This document shows, piece by piece, positions 10,601 through 19,226 of a stretch of DNA of 64,000 bases (position 1 is the first letter of the stretch; each line of letters begins with the position of its first letter). The notes below the pieces were generated by a model that did no database searches, had not been told where the DNA came from, and saw only the letters and a program-made list of their open reading frames with translations. The stretch comes from Acidobacteriota bacterium (GTDB taxonomy: Bacteria; Acidobacteriota; Vicinamibacteria; Vicinamibacterales; UBA2999): positions 1-64,000 of the forward strand of contig JAKFXY010000027.1 in the NCBI GenBank assembly GCA_021731165.1, written 5' to 3'. A program made the translations under genes and the position numbers.

Positions 10601-10737
10601 ACCGACACCGTCGGCGGTGCCACCTCCGGGTACTGCGCGATAGGCATCGTCGGGATCGCGAGCCCACCGGCAAGGACGATGATGAGCGAGCAGACGGTAG
10701 CGAGAATCGGCCGCTTGATGAAGGTGTCGACGAACAT
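7630..10737 (-). CDS. RND efflux transporter permease, HAE1/AcrB family
   Basis: MFVDTFIKRPILATVCSLIIVLAGGLAIPTMPIAQYP; GIVVDDAIVVIENVERH; ~1035 aa. Confidence 0.95.
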   Translation of the reverse strand: MFVDTFIKRPILATVCSLIIVLAGGLAIPTMPIAQYPEVAPPTVSVTAVYTGANAETVETAVTTPLEQAINGVEGMLYMSSSSTNSGISQIIVTFGVTRDPDIAAVDVQNRVNQALGRLPGEVRQIGVTVQKGGGSFISAVGVWADNGEYDALFMSNYIDVYVKDALKRIPGVADVFIFGERKFAMRLWLDPGRLAARSITAGDVVNALREQNVNVAAGSVGDSPAREGQTYQISVRAAGRLREKSDFENIIIKSAAGGALVRLRDVGSAELGAETYSSALRFDGVEGVGFAVSALPTANALDVQRGVTDEMARLARAFPPGLKYRVAFDTTTVVQESIREVVKTLAEALGLVVLVMFFFLQSWRATLIPALTMPVSLIGAFAFIKFLDFSINTLTLFAIVLATGIVVDDAIVVIENVERHIQEFRKSAQQAASDAMREVFGAVIATALVLIAVFVPVAFFPGTTGRLYQQFALTIAFSVAISAFNALTLTPALSALLLRHDADEKGWFFRGVERLIHAGTSGYVHTVRGLMRWRWAVAVVFVGLLGATYYVYSRVPRAFLPEEDPGYFISIVQAPPGASLDYTTGVIKQAEEVMRNVPEVASVFSIAGFSFAGSAPNAGLIFTLLKPFEERVGPEHGLQGILPGIRGRLFGISSGFVIPFAPPSIQGLGNFGGFTMEVLDQSGGANIGNLSGALQSLVGASQTSTQVAGLFSSFTASDPQLAVDIDRDKARSLGLPIGEITSAMQIFLGSAYVNDFDFNNRAYRVYVQADKAYRSDVKDLDQYYARTDAGAMVPLASVVRVRETTAPQVISHFNLFRSAQVSGSAAPGISSGQALEEMERLAGGALPPGFGFAWSGMSLEEIKAGSQSAAIFGIALLLVYMTLAAQYESLVLPFIVLLGVPLAVLGALSAQWARGLQNDLYCQIGLVMLIGLAAKNSILIVEFAEQLRAKGMTVIDAAIEAARIRLRPILMTSLAFILGVMPLVFATGAGQEGRHSVGTAVAGGMLFATFLNILFIPVLYVVIQTLRGAKAVRH

Positions 10738-11825
10738 CAGGACGCCTTCACCGGCGCGCCGTCCCCGAGCTTCTGGAGGTTGGAGACGATGACGCGGTCA
10801 CCCGCCTTGAGGCCGTACATGATGACGTAGTCGTCGCCAATCACCTCGGCCACCGTCACCGGCTTCTGACGGGCGACGGTGCCCTGCGGACCCTGCTCGG
10901 CGACAAACACGAAATACTGTCCGCTAATGCGGCTGATGGCGACGACTGGCACGGTCAGGCGGGGCTCGTTGCTCCAGATGATCCGCGCGCGCAGGTACTG
11001 CATCACGCGGATCGAGGGCGGCATGCGACCGAGTGTGACCTTGACCAGCACCGACTGCGTCGCATCGTCCGCGCGTGGAGCCACGAAGGTCACCGGGTCC
11101 GAGGCGATGACCGCGCCGTCCGAAGCGATGAGCTCGACCTCGAGCCCCGGCCGCAGGAGCGCTGCTCTCTCCAGCGGGACGTTGATGTAGGCCTCGAGTC
11201 CTTGAGGCTGGTCGATCGTGGTGATAGCGGTGGACGGTGTGACGCGGTCGCCCTCGCGGATCGTAATCTCACCCGCGATTCCCGCCGCGGGGGCCGTGAG
11301 GCGATAGTAGTCCAGCTGCACCCGCGCTTCTCGGATCTGCGAGGCCACCGCGTCAAGCTGCGCCTGAGTCGTCTTGGCGGAGGCCTCGGCCTGCTCGAGC
11401 TCCGAACGGCTCACGGCACCAGCCTCGAAGAGCGTTCGGGCGCGGGCGAGTTGCTGCTGTGCCAGGGCGACATCCGCCTCGCGCGCGGCCCGCTGCGACT
11501 CGACGGCTGTCAGCGTCGCCTGCTGCTTGTCGGGATCGACCTGCAGCAGCGGCTGCCCGGCTTCCACGCGATCGCCCGCTTTGACGTAGATCCGCCGCAC
11601 GATACCCTCGACCTGAGACTGCACGGTGGTCGAGCGCAACGAGCGGATGGTGGCGACATATTCGGAGGTTTGCGGGATTGGCTTCGGCGCCAACGTCAGC
11701 ACCGCGACGTCCATGGGGGGAAACGCGCCGCCGGCGCCGCCAGGGCCACCCTGACCTTGGGGCGCCCCCCCACCGCACGCCGCGACGATGAGTAGGGGAA
11801 GAATACGAACCAACGAACGCAGCAT
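10737..11825 (-). CDS. RND efflux periplasmic adaptor subunit (AcrA/MexA-like)
   Basis: Lipoprotein-like signal, Q.EGIVRRIYVKAGDRVEAGQPLLQVD lipoyl motif, adjacency to RND permease. Confidence 0.92.
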   Translation of the reverse strand: MLRSLVRILPLLIVAACGGGAPQGQGGPGGAGGAFPPMDVAVLTLAPKPIPQTSEYVATIRSLRSTTVQSQVEGIVRRIYVKAGDRVEAGQPLLQVDPDKQQATLTAVESQRAAREADVALAQQQLARARTLFEAGAVSRSELEQAEASAKTTQAQLDAVASQIREARVQLDYYRLTAPAAGIAGEITIREGDRVTPSTAITTIDQPQGLEAYINVPLERAALLRPGLEVELIASDGAVIASDPVTFVAPRADDATQSVLVKVTLGRMPPSIRVMQYLRARIIWSNEPRLTVPVVAISRISGQYFVFVAEQGPQGTVARQKPVTVAEVIGDDYVIMYGLKAGDRVIVSNLQKLGDGAPVKAS

Positions 11826-11949
11826 GAATTGTTCCTAGGTGGATGAACCCGACCGGGGTTCCATCGATTCTACTCGGACGCTGACAGGGAGGGAACCGGT
11901 TCAACCACGAGCGTCGCGAGCATGCGAAGGGACATGGACGCGGGTTACA

Positions 11950-13974
11950 TCAGCGGCCGAAGATTCCTTTGATTCCTCTGCCAAGGGCGCCGAGCAGACC
12001 CTGGATGGCACGTTGAGTCGCCTGCTTCAGATTGCCCGTGTGGATCGTGCAGAGGCGCGACGGCACGTCGTCGCCGTCCTTGAAGTATTCGATATAGGTC
12101 GGGCATCCTTCGACGGGGCGCATGTAGGAAATGCGGCACAGTTCCTGGGGCCGCAGGCTGCCCGGGGCATCGAATGGGGCGGCGGGAAGGCTCCTCGCGG
12201 TCTTCTTCATGAAGTCGGACCAGATCGGCAACGCCACCTGAGCGCCCGAGCCCCCTTCGCGAATCCGCTCAGGTTGATCGAAGCCGACCCACACGCCCAC
12301 CACCACCGACGAGGAGAACCCTACGAACCAGGCATCGTGATAGTCGTTGGTCGTCCCGGTCTTACCGCCAACGGAACCGAGTACCCCGGCGCGACGTGCG
12401 CCCGTCCCAGTGCCCCTGTTCACGACATCCTCCAGCATGGTCACCATTTGAAAGGCGACCTGAGCCGACAGCACCTGCTCACGCTCGATATGGACGCGGG
12501 TGACGACCTCGCCGGCCGAGTCGCGCACCGTCACCAGTCCGCGGGGCCGTACGCGGTAGCCGAGGGATGGGAACACGGCGTAGGCCGCAGTGAGATCGAG
12601 TGGCGAAACCACTCCGCTCCCGAGCGCGAGCGACGGCACGTCGGGTTGGTTCCGCACACCTGCATCCGCGGCAAGCCGCAGCACCGACGCGGACCCCACC
12701 TGCTGCTGCAGCAGCACGGCGGCGGCGTTGTTTGATTCGAGCAGCGCCTCCCGGAGCGTCATCGAATCCTGCTCGCCGGTGCGCTCGCCCCTGGGAATCC
12801 AGACCCCCTCTGGCGCCAGAATCGAGAGCGCCTTGATCCCGCTGATCGTCGAGACCGGAGAGAGTCCCTTCTCGAGCGCCGCCGCATAGACAAACGGCTT
12901 GAAGGCGGAACCGGGCTGTCGCCGGCTGCGGACGGCCCGATTGAAGGGCGATTTCGAAAAGTCCGAGCCCCCGACCAAGGCGAGGATGTTGCCCGTGCGG
13001 GGATCGAGGGCTACCAGCGCGGCTTGGAGGCCTTTCACGCCGGTGCGGCGCAAGCCGTCGCGCACGGCCAGCTCCGCGGCGTCCTGGATCTCGGGTACGA
13101 ACGTCGTGTCCACACGCCAGTCCGGAGGGTTGTCGCCCCCGTAAATGTCACGAAACTGCTGCCGGAGATACTCCTTGGCATAGCCGTGGCGGGCCCCCGA
13201 GACCGACGGCTGTGGTTGGATGCGGATACGCTCCGCTCGTGCGGCCTGCTCCTGTGCGGGGGTAATCTTCCCTTCCTCGCGCATGCGCTGCAGCACGACG
13301 AAGCTGCGGCGGCGCGCGGCATCCGGATGTGTCCAGGGCGAGTAGGACGCCGGAGCTCGGATGATGCCCGCGACGAGCGCCGCCTCGGCGAGGGTCAGCT
13401 CGGAGGCGTGCTTCTGCAGCATCTTCTCCGACATCGTCTCGATGCCGTAGATGCCACCGCTCAAGTAGACACGGTTGAAGTACAGCTCGAGAATTTCCCG
13501 CTTGGTCAGCATGACCTCGAGCAGCACCGCGAGCGCGGCTTCCTTGGCCTTTCGGCCGTAGGTCCGCTGGTTCGAGAGGAAGAGCGTGCGGGCAAGCTGC
13601 TGCGTGAGCGTGCTGCCCCCTTGCGTGCCAGTGGCCGAGCGCACGTTGTAGAGCGCGGCGCGGGTCAGCGCGATCGGGTCAATGCCGGGGTGCAGATAGA
13701 AGCGGTGGTCCTCCACCGCGATCACGGCGTCTTTGAACGATGTGGCAATCTGGTCGAACTTGACGTCGCGACGCTGTTCGTCGAGCCGAAACCAGGGCCG
13801 CCCAAGCGCATCGTAGAACACGGTGTCGCCGACGCCTCGATTGAGCCGGTAGATCGCCCAGCCATGGCGCCCCGTCCAGGCCACGGTCATCAGGACGGCC
13901 ACGATGGCGATGCCGCCCACGAGCGCGACGATCCAGTCGCGCCAGGAGAGCCCCCGGAGAACCGAAAAGCGCAT
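11950..13974 (-). CDS. Penicillin-binding protein 1A (transglycosylase/transpeptidase)
   Basis: EDHRFYLHPGIDPIALTRA, GGSTLTQQLARTLFLS, SRRQPGSAFKPFVY, KTGTTNDYHDAWFVGF. Confidence 0.93.
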   Translation of the reverse strand: MRFSVLRGLSWRDWIVALVGGIAIVAVLMTVAWTGRHGWAIYRLNRGVGDTVFYDALGRPWFRLDEQRRDVKFDQIATSFKDAVIAVEDHRFYLHPGIDPIALTRAALYNVRSATGTQGGSTLTQQLARTLFLSNQRTYGRKAKEAALAVLLEVMLTKREILELYFNRVYLSGGIYGIETMSEKMLQKHASELTLAEAALVAGIIRAPASYSPWTHPDAARRRSFVVLQRMREEGKITPAQEQAARAERIRIQPQPSVSGARHGYAKEYLRQQFRDIYGGDNPPDWRVDTTFVPEIQDAAELAVRDGLRRTGVKGLQAALVALDPRTGNILALVGGSDFSKSPFNRAVRSRRQPGSAFKPFVYAAALEKGLSPVSTISGIKALSILAPEGVWIPRGERTGEQDSMTLREALLESNNAAAVLLQQQVGSASVLRLAADAGVRNQPDVPSLALGSGVVSPLDLTAAYAVFPSLGYRVRPRGLVTVRDSAGEVVTRVHIEREQVLSAQVAFQMVTMLEDVVNRGTGTGARRAGVLGSVGGKTGTTNDYHDAWFVGFSSSVVVGVWVGFDQPERIREGGSGAQVALPIWSDFMKKTARSLPAAPFDAPGSLRPQELCRISYMRPVEGCPTYIEYFKDGDDVPSRLCTIHTGNLKQATQRAIQGLLGALGRGIKGIFGR

Positions 13975-13980
13975 CCCAAG

Positions 13981-15120
13981 ATGCTACTCTTCACGGCGAT
14001 GTTCACGGTGCATGCGGTCCGGGCGCTCCCGGCTCTGGCAGGCGTGCTCTTGGCGACGGCCACCCTCGTAAGCCAGGCTCCGTTGCAGGAGCGCGATTTC
14101 TTGTCGCGGGTCAGGCGACTGACGATCGAGGGACGCCGCGCCGGGGAAGGCTACTGGTCTTCGGACGGTCGCCGGCTCGTCTTCCAGAGCGAACGCGAGC
14201 CGGGCAACCCCTTCTACCAGATTTACGCGCTCGACCTCGCCTCGGGTGACGCCGTGCGCATTTCGCCCGGCATGGGCAAGACGACGTGCGCGTTCTTTCG
14301 TCCTGGCTCGGACGAGATTCTCTTCGCGTCGACCCATCACGACCCGAAATCGAAGCAGTATCAGCAGGAGGAAATCGATTTCCGCGCGTCCGGCAAAGAG
14401 CGGCGCTACGCGTGGGACTACGATCCCGAAATGGAGATCTACTCGTACGCCGAGAAGACAAGGGCGTACGCACGGCTGACGAGTGCGCGAGGCTACGACG
14501 CGGAAGCGAGCTACTCACCGGACGGCCAATGGGTCGCGTTCTCCTCGATGCGCGACGCGTACAACCGTTCACTCAGCATCGCCGAGCAGAAGCAGCTCGA
14601 GGTCGATCCCAGCTATTTCGGTGAGATCTACCTCATGCGTGCGGACGGTTCCGGGCAGCGGCGACTGACCAACGTCATCGGCTATGATGGCGGACCCTTC
14701 TTTTCGCCCGACGGCACACGCATCGTCTGGCGGCGCTTCGACGAAGCCGGTCTCATTGCCAACGTCTGGACCATGAAGCTGGATGGGACCGACCAGCGAC
14801 AGATCACCGACTTTGGCTCGATGAGCTGGGCACCCTATATCCACCCGTCCGGCCGCTACATCATTTTCGCTTCCAACAAGCTCGGGTTCGAGAACTTCGA
14901 GCTGTTCATGGTGGACATCGACGGTCGAAAGGAACCGGTGCGCGTCACCTATACCGAGGGGTTCGACGGTCTTCCCGTCCCGTCGCCGGATGGAACCCAA
15001 CTCGCCTGGACCGCAACCAGGGCGGGTGGCTCGCAGGGACAGATCTTCCTGGCGCAGTGGAATCACGAGAAGGCGCTTGCGGCCCTTGCCGCGGCTCCCG
15101 AAAAGGCCAGGTCGCGGTGA
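13981..15120 (+). CDS. TolB-like beta-propeller (PD40/WD40-like) protein
   Basis: Repeated SPDG(T)...W/F motifs (YSPDGQWVAFSS, FSPDGTRIVWRR); start at internal Met after N-terminal shadow ORF. Confidence 0.82.
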   Translation: MLLFTAMFTVHAVRALPALAGVLLATATLVSQAPLQERDFLSRVRRLTIEGRRAGEGYWSSDGRRLVFQSEREPGNPFYQIYALDLASGDAVRISPGMGKTTCAFFRPGSDEILFASTHHDPKSKQYQQEEIDFRASGKERRYAWDYDPEMEIYSYAEKTRAYARLTSARGYDAEASYSPDGQWVAFSSMRDAYNRSLSIAEQKQLEVDPSYFGEIYLMRADGSGQRRLTNVIGYDGGPFFSPDGTRIVWRRFDEAGLIANVWTMKLDGTDQRQITDFGSMSWAPYIHPSGRYIIFASNKLGFENFELFMVDIDGRKEPVRVTYTEGFDGLPVPSPDGTQLAWTATRAGGSQGQIFLAQWNHEKALAALAAAPEKARSR

Positions 15121-16922
15121 GCAGACTCTCTAGGCTCGTCATCGTCGTTCTCCTTGGATCGACGGCAGCTTCGGCGCAATCGACGGGTTCGAGGACGCGA
15201 CCATATGTGACAACGCTGGCATCGGACCGTTTTGACGGGCGTCAAGCCGGCTCGTCCGGCGAGCGGCTCGCCGGCGACTACATCGATGCCGAGCTCCGGC
15301 GCATCGGCGTGCTGCCGCTCCCTGGCCGGCCGGACCTGTTCATGCCATTCGAGTTCACCGCCGGCAGCCGCGATGGTGGCTCAATCATGTCGGTTACCCG
15401 TATCGCCGGGAGCACCACGACATTTCGCGGCGCGAAGGACATCCAGGCGCTGTCGTTCTCCGATGACGCGGAGGTGACTGCCCCGGCGGTGTTTGCCGGC
15501 TATGGTCTCGTTGTTCCAGAGTCGCAAGGCGTGGGCTACGACAGCTATGCCGCGCTTGACGTCACAGACAAGGTTGTCGTGGTCCTGCGCTATTTCCCGG
15601 AGGATGCCGAGCCGCGATTGCGGTCGATCCTGGCGCGGTACGCCGACCTGCGTTATAAGGCACTTGCCGCGCGGCAGCGCGGCGCGAGGGCACTCGTCGT
15701 GGTCACCGGGCCGCGATCCCCAAACTCCGGACAGGTGGTACCGATGACCTTCGACACGGCGTTGGCCGGTTCGGGCATCGCCGCCGCCAGCGTCAGCGAC
15801 GACGTGGCGGCGGCGCTCTTTGCCGGGGCGGCGACGACGTTGTCCGCGACCCAGCAAGATCTCGACTCGGGCAACCCGCACGTCGCCGGTATCGCCCTCA
15901 CGTCCACGGTGACCATCAAGACGTCGGTCGTGCGTGAAAGACAAACCGCACGGAATGTCATCGGCTATCTGCCGGCCACTACGCAAGCCGCCGAGGACAA
16001 GCCGTGGGTCGTTGTCGGCGCCCACTATGACCACCTGGGTCACGGCGACCAGGGCACCTCGCTCGCCTCGAAGGACGACGCCGGGCAGATTCATCATGGT
16101 GCCGACGACAACGCCTCAGGCACCGCCGCTGTGATCGCCCTGGCAGAAGCATTGGCGGAATATCCTCGGCGCCGGAATGTCCTCATTGCGCTCTGGTCAG
16201 CTGAGGAGATCGGCCTGGTGGGATCCAGCGCGTTCGTCAACACGCCGCCGGTCCCCGTCAACCAGATTGCCGCCTATCTGAACTTCGATATGGTGGGTCG
16301 GATGAGCGACAACAAGCTGGTGGTGCAGGCTGCCGGCACCAGCCCTGTCTGGGGGCGTGCGCTCGAACGCGCCAACGTGGCCGCTGGCTTCGATCTCACC
16401 GTGCAGCCCGACCCCTACCTGCCGACCGACAGCGCCAGCTTCAATCAGGCCGAGATCGTGAGCCTCAACTTCACCACCGGCTCACACGCCGACTATCACA
16501 AGCCCTCGGACACGGCCGACAAGATCTCCTTCGAGGATCTGGACCGCGTCGTGGAGTTTGCCGCGGCGATTGTGCGGGCCACGGCCGATGCCGAGCAGGC
16601 GCCGCCGTTCACCAAAGTCGATCAGCCGGCGTCGCGCGGGGGATCGATTGCCGGCGTCCGCGTCACGACAGGCACGATCCCGGACTACGCAACGGAGGCG
16701 AAAGGGCTCCTCCTCGGCGGCGTCATCGGCGGGGGGCCGGCGGACCAGGCGGGTCTCATGAAGGGCGACATCATCGTCGAGATCGCCGGCCAGTCGATCG
16801 CCAACATATACGACTACACCTACGCCCTCGAACTTCTGAAGGTGAACCAGCCAGTCAAGGTTGTGTACACCCGAATGGGCGTGCGGCGGGAGACGGCGCT
16901 CACGCCGGGCGCTCGGCGTTAG
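15117..16922 (+). CDS. M28 family aminopeptidase with PA and C-terminal PDZ domains
   Basis: GAHYDHLGHG, HHGADDNASGTAAV, AEEIGLVGS; C-terminal PDZ-like GGGPADQAGLMKGDIIVEIAGQSI; GTG start overlaps previous stop. Confidence 0.88.
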   Translation: MSRLSRLVIVVLLGSTAASAQSTGSRTRPYVTTLASDRFDGRQAGSSGERLAGDYIDAELRRIGVLPLPGRPDLFMPFEFTAGSRDGGSIMSVTRIAGSTTTFRGAKDIQALSFSDDAEVTAPAVFAGYGLVVPESQGVGYDSYAALDVTDKVVVVLRYFPEDAEPRLRSILARYADLRYKALAARQRGARALVVVTGPRSPNSGQVVPMTFDTALAGSGIAAASVSDDVAAALFAGAATTLSATQQDLDSGNPHVAGIALTSTVTIKTSVVRERQTARNVIGYLPATTQAAEDKPWVVVGAHYDHLGHGDQGTSLASKDDAGQIHHGADDNASGTAAVIALAEALAEYPRRRNVLIALWSAEEIGLVGSSAFVNTPPVPVNQIAAYLNFDMVGRMSDNKLVVQAAGTSPVWGRALERANVAAGFDLTVQPDPYLPTDSASFNQAEIVSLNFTTGSHADYHKPSDTADKISFEDLDRVVEFAAAIVRATADAEQAPPFTKVDQPASRGGSIAGVRVTTGTIPDYATEAKGLLLGGVIGGGPADQAGLMKGDIIVEIAGQSIANIYDYTYALELLKVNQPVKVVYTRMGVRRETALTPGARR

Positions 16923-16934
16923 CGCGGCCGGGTT

Positions 16935-17708
16935 CTACTTCGTCACATCCCCGTCCACCGCATCGATTGCCTGGTCTTCCACGTCCAGCAGATCCCCCGC
17001 CTTCTCGGCGAGCGTATCCACCTCCTGGGGGCCCTGTATTCGCGCGTAGACGAACGCGATCACGAAGATCACGGCGACCAACCCGAGGGAGAACCATTTC
17101 GGCATCTCGAAGCCGACGTAGCCCGCGTCGTGCAGGTACTCGAGGAGGAGCTTGATGCCGACCCACGCGATGATGACGAATGCGCCGTCAACCAGCGGCG
17201 GATAGCGATTCACCAGCACGAGCAACTGGCCGATGACCAGCCGCATGGCGATGACCCCGAGGATACCGCCGGTGATGATCACCCACAGCTTGTTCGACAT
17301 CGCGACGGCGACGAGGATCGAGTCGATCGCAAAGACGATGTCGGTCAGCTCCACCTTCACGACCGTTGCCCAGAATGGCGACAGCCCCATCCAGGCCTGC
17401 GCTTTCTTCGGGCGCTGGCGCTCTACGGCGTTGCCGTGGCTGGTGAAGTGGCTGTACGGCAGCCAGAGTAAATATGCCGCGCCAATCAGCATGACCACGC
17501 GGATCTCAATCAGATACGCGGCCAGGAGAATGGCGATCACGCGAAACAGAAAAGCGCCGACTATCCCGTACTGAAGGGCTTTCCGCTGTTCGTGCTTCGG
17601 CAGGCCGAGCACGAGCACTGCCAGCACCATGGCGTTGTCTGCACTGAGGAGCCCTTCCAGTGCGACGAGAAGCGCGATGGTGACGAGATCGACGGACTGG
17701 AAATCCAA
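16935..17708 (-). CDS. TerC family integral membrane protein
   Basis: EGLLSADNAMVLAVLVLGLP, VELTDIVFAIDSILVAVA motifs. Confidence 0.88.
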   Translation of the reverse strand: MDFQSVDLVTIALLVALEGLLSADNAMVLAVLVLGLPKHEQRKALQYGIVGAFLFRVIAILLAAYLIEIRVVMLIGAAYLLWLPYSHFTSHGNAVERQRPKKAQAWMGLSPFWATVVKVELTDIVFAIDSILVAVAMSNKLWVIITGGILGVIAMRLVIGQLLVLVNRYPPLVDGAFVIIAWVGIKLLLEYLHDAGYVGFEMPKWFSLGLVAVIFVIAFVYARIQGPQEVDTLAEKAGDLLDVEDQAIDAVDGDVTK

Positions 17709-17762
17709 GATGAAGTCCTCATGGTATCGCGGACTGCGGGTGGGCGGCCTGGGCGCAGGCCT

Positions 17763-17776
17763 GGCGGGAACCCGCC
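17763..17776. repeat. Perfect inverted repeat GGCGGG-AA-CCCGCC
   Basis: Read directly, just upstream of hspR -35. Confidence 0.7.
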
Positions 17777-17780
17777 GAGG

Positions 17781-17809
17781 TTGACACGCGTCGTATCAAG
17801 GCCTAGGCT
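17781..17809 (+). promoter_or_regulatory. Sigma70-like promoter for hspR operon (TTGACA-N17-TAGGCT)
   Basis: Consensus -35, 17-bp spacer, partial -10, ahead of hspR start at 17825. Confidence 0.6.
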
Positions 17810-17813
17810 TGAT
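17795..17813. promoter_or_regulatory. Candidate HspR operator: ATCAAG-N7-CTTGAT inverted repeat over the -10
   Basis: Exact 6-bp inverted repeat with 7-bp spacer overlapping the predicted -10. Confidence 0.45.
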
Positions 17814-17824
17814 TCACACGAGGC

Positions 17825-18169
17825 ATGACGGTCGAGCACGAGTTCTTCTTCATCAGCGTTGCAGCGGAGATGCTCGAGGTACATCCTCAGACGCTTCGCA
17901 AATACGAACGGCTTGGGCTGATCCGGCCGTCGCGAACTGTCGGAAGTATGCGTGTCTACTCGCGTGAGGAGCTCGAAAGAGTGCGTCTCATCAAACATCT
18001 GGTGGACGAGCTCGGGATCAACCTGGCCGGGGTTCAGCGGCTGCTCTCTATCGCCGAGGTCATGGGTCGCATCCGACCATTGCTGGAGGAGAGGGCGATC
18101 AATACCGGTGCGGGCCGCCGGCAGCTCTTGGCGGAGATGCGGCGGCTGAGTGACGCAATAGACCTCTAG
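17825..18169 (+). CDS. hspR: MerR-family heat-shock repressor HspR
   Basis: FFISVAAEMLEVHPQTLRKYERLGLIRPSRTVGSMRVYSREELERVRLIKHLVDELGINLAGVQRLL; next to dnaJ-clpB. Confidence 0.88.
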   Translation: MTVEHEFFFISVAAEMLEVHPQTLRKYERLGLIRPSRTVGSMRVYSREELERVRLIKHLVDELGINLAGVQRLLSIAEVMGRIRPLLEERAINTGAGRRQLLAEMRRLSDAIDL

Positions 18170-18207
18170 CCACGAAGCACGAGGGAACGCGAAGGCCAAA
18201 CGAAGAG

Positions 18208-19209
18208 ATGGAATTCAAGGACTACTACGCCACGCTCGCGGTGACCAAAGCCTCCTCTGAAAAAGAGATCAAGCAGGCTTTCCGGAAGCTCGCGCGCAAG
18301 CACCATCCGGACGTCAACCCCGGCGATAAGGCGGCGGAGGCAAAGTTCAAGGAAATCAACGAGGCCTACGAGGTGCTCGGCGACCCAGCCAAGCGGAAGA
18401 AATACGACGAACTGGGAGCCAATTGGCGGATGTACGAGCAGGCCGAGGCCCAGGGTGGGGCGAACCCCTTTGCCGGCCGATGGAGCCCGAACATGGGCGG
18501 TGGCGCGAGCGCCCAACCTGGAGGCTTCCGAACGATGTCCCAGGAGGAGATGGAGGAGCTGTTCGGCAATCAGAACCCGTTCTCCGACTTCTTCACGACC
18601 TTCTTTGGCGGCAGCGAGGCCGGCCCTCGCGTTGGTGGCCGCGGCCGGGGAAGGCCGCGGGCTGGACGGGACGTCGAGCACGAAATCGAACTGACCCTCG
18701 AGGACCTCTATCACGGGACGACGAGGCGCCTGTCCCTGAAGCACGACGGCCACGCGCGCACCGTGGACGTCCGGATTCCGTCCGGCGTCTCCGACGGCTC
18801 GCGGGTCCGTGTGGCCGGAGAGGGCGAGCACGGTGCGGGTGGTGCGATCTCGGGTGACCTGTACCTACGGGTTCGATTGGCGCCACACGCGCTCTTTGAA
18901 CGCAAGGGACGCGACCTCTATGTGAAGGTGCCCCTGCCAGTGGCGACGGCAGTTCTCGGTGGCGAAGTCGAGGTCCCGACGATTTCGGGAAAGTCGGTCA
19001 GGCTGAAGATCCCTCCGCTGACGCAGAACGGACAGGTCTTCCGGCTCAAGGGATACGGCATGCCGGCGATCGGAAAGCCTGATGACATCGGCGACTCGTA
19101 TGCCCGTGTTGATGTGCAGATGCCCACGGCGCTCTCCCCCGCCGAGCGGGAGCACTACGAGGCGCTGGCGAAATTGAGCGGAACAGGCAAGGCACACTCA
19201 GCCGCCTGA
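18208..19209 (+). CDS. DnaJ/CbpA-type co-chaperone
   Basis: J domain with HPD ([11 protein letters not shown]), G/F-rich linker, DnaJ C-terminal domains, no zinc finger. Confidence 0.92.
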   Translation: MEFKDYYATLAVTKASSEKEIKQAFRKLARKHHPDVNPGDKAAEAKFKEINEAYEVLGDPAKRKKYDELGANWRMYEQAEAQGGANPFAGRWSPNMGGGASAQPGGFRTMSQEEMEELFGNQNPFSDFFTTFFGGSEAGPRVGGRGRGRPRAGRDVEHEIELTLEDLYHGTTRRLSLKHDGHARTVDVRIPSGVSDGSRVRVAGEGEHGAGGAISGDLYLRVRLAPHALFERKGRDLYVKVPLPVATAVLGGEVEVPTISGKSVRLKIPPLTQNGQVFRLKGYGMPAIGKPDDIGDSYARVDVQMPTALSPAEREHYEALAKLSGTGKAHSAA

Positions 19210-19226
19210 AAAGGAATGCAGGATCC

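Noticed and set aside
13024-13980. N-terminal extension of the 13024-15120 plus-strand ORF
   Set aside because: Lies antisense to PBP1A; the recognisable signal peptide and propeller start at about 13981.
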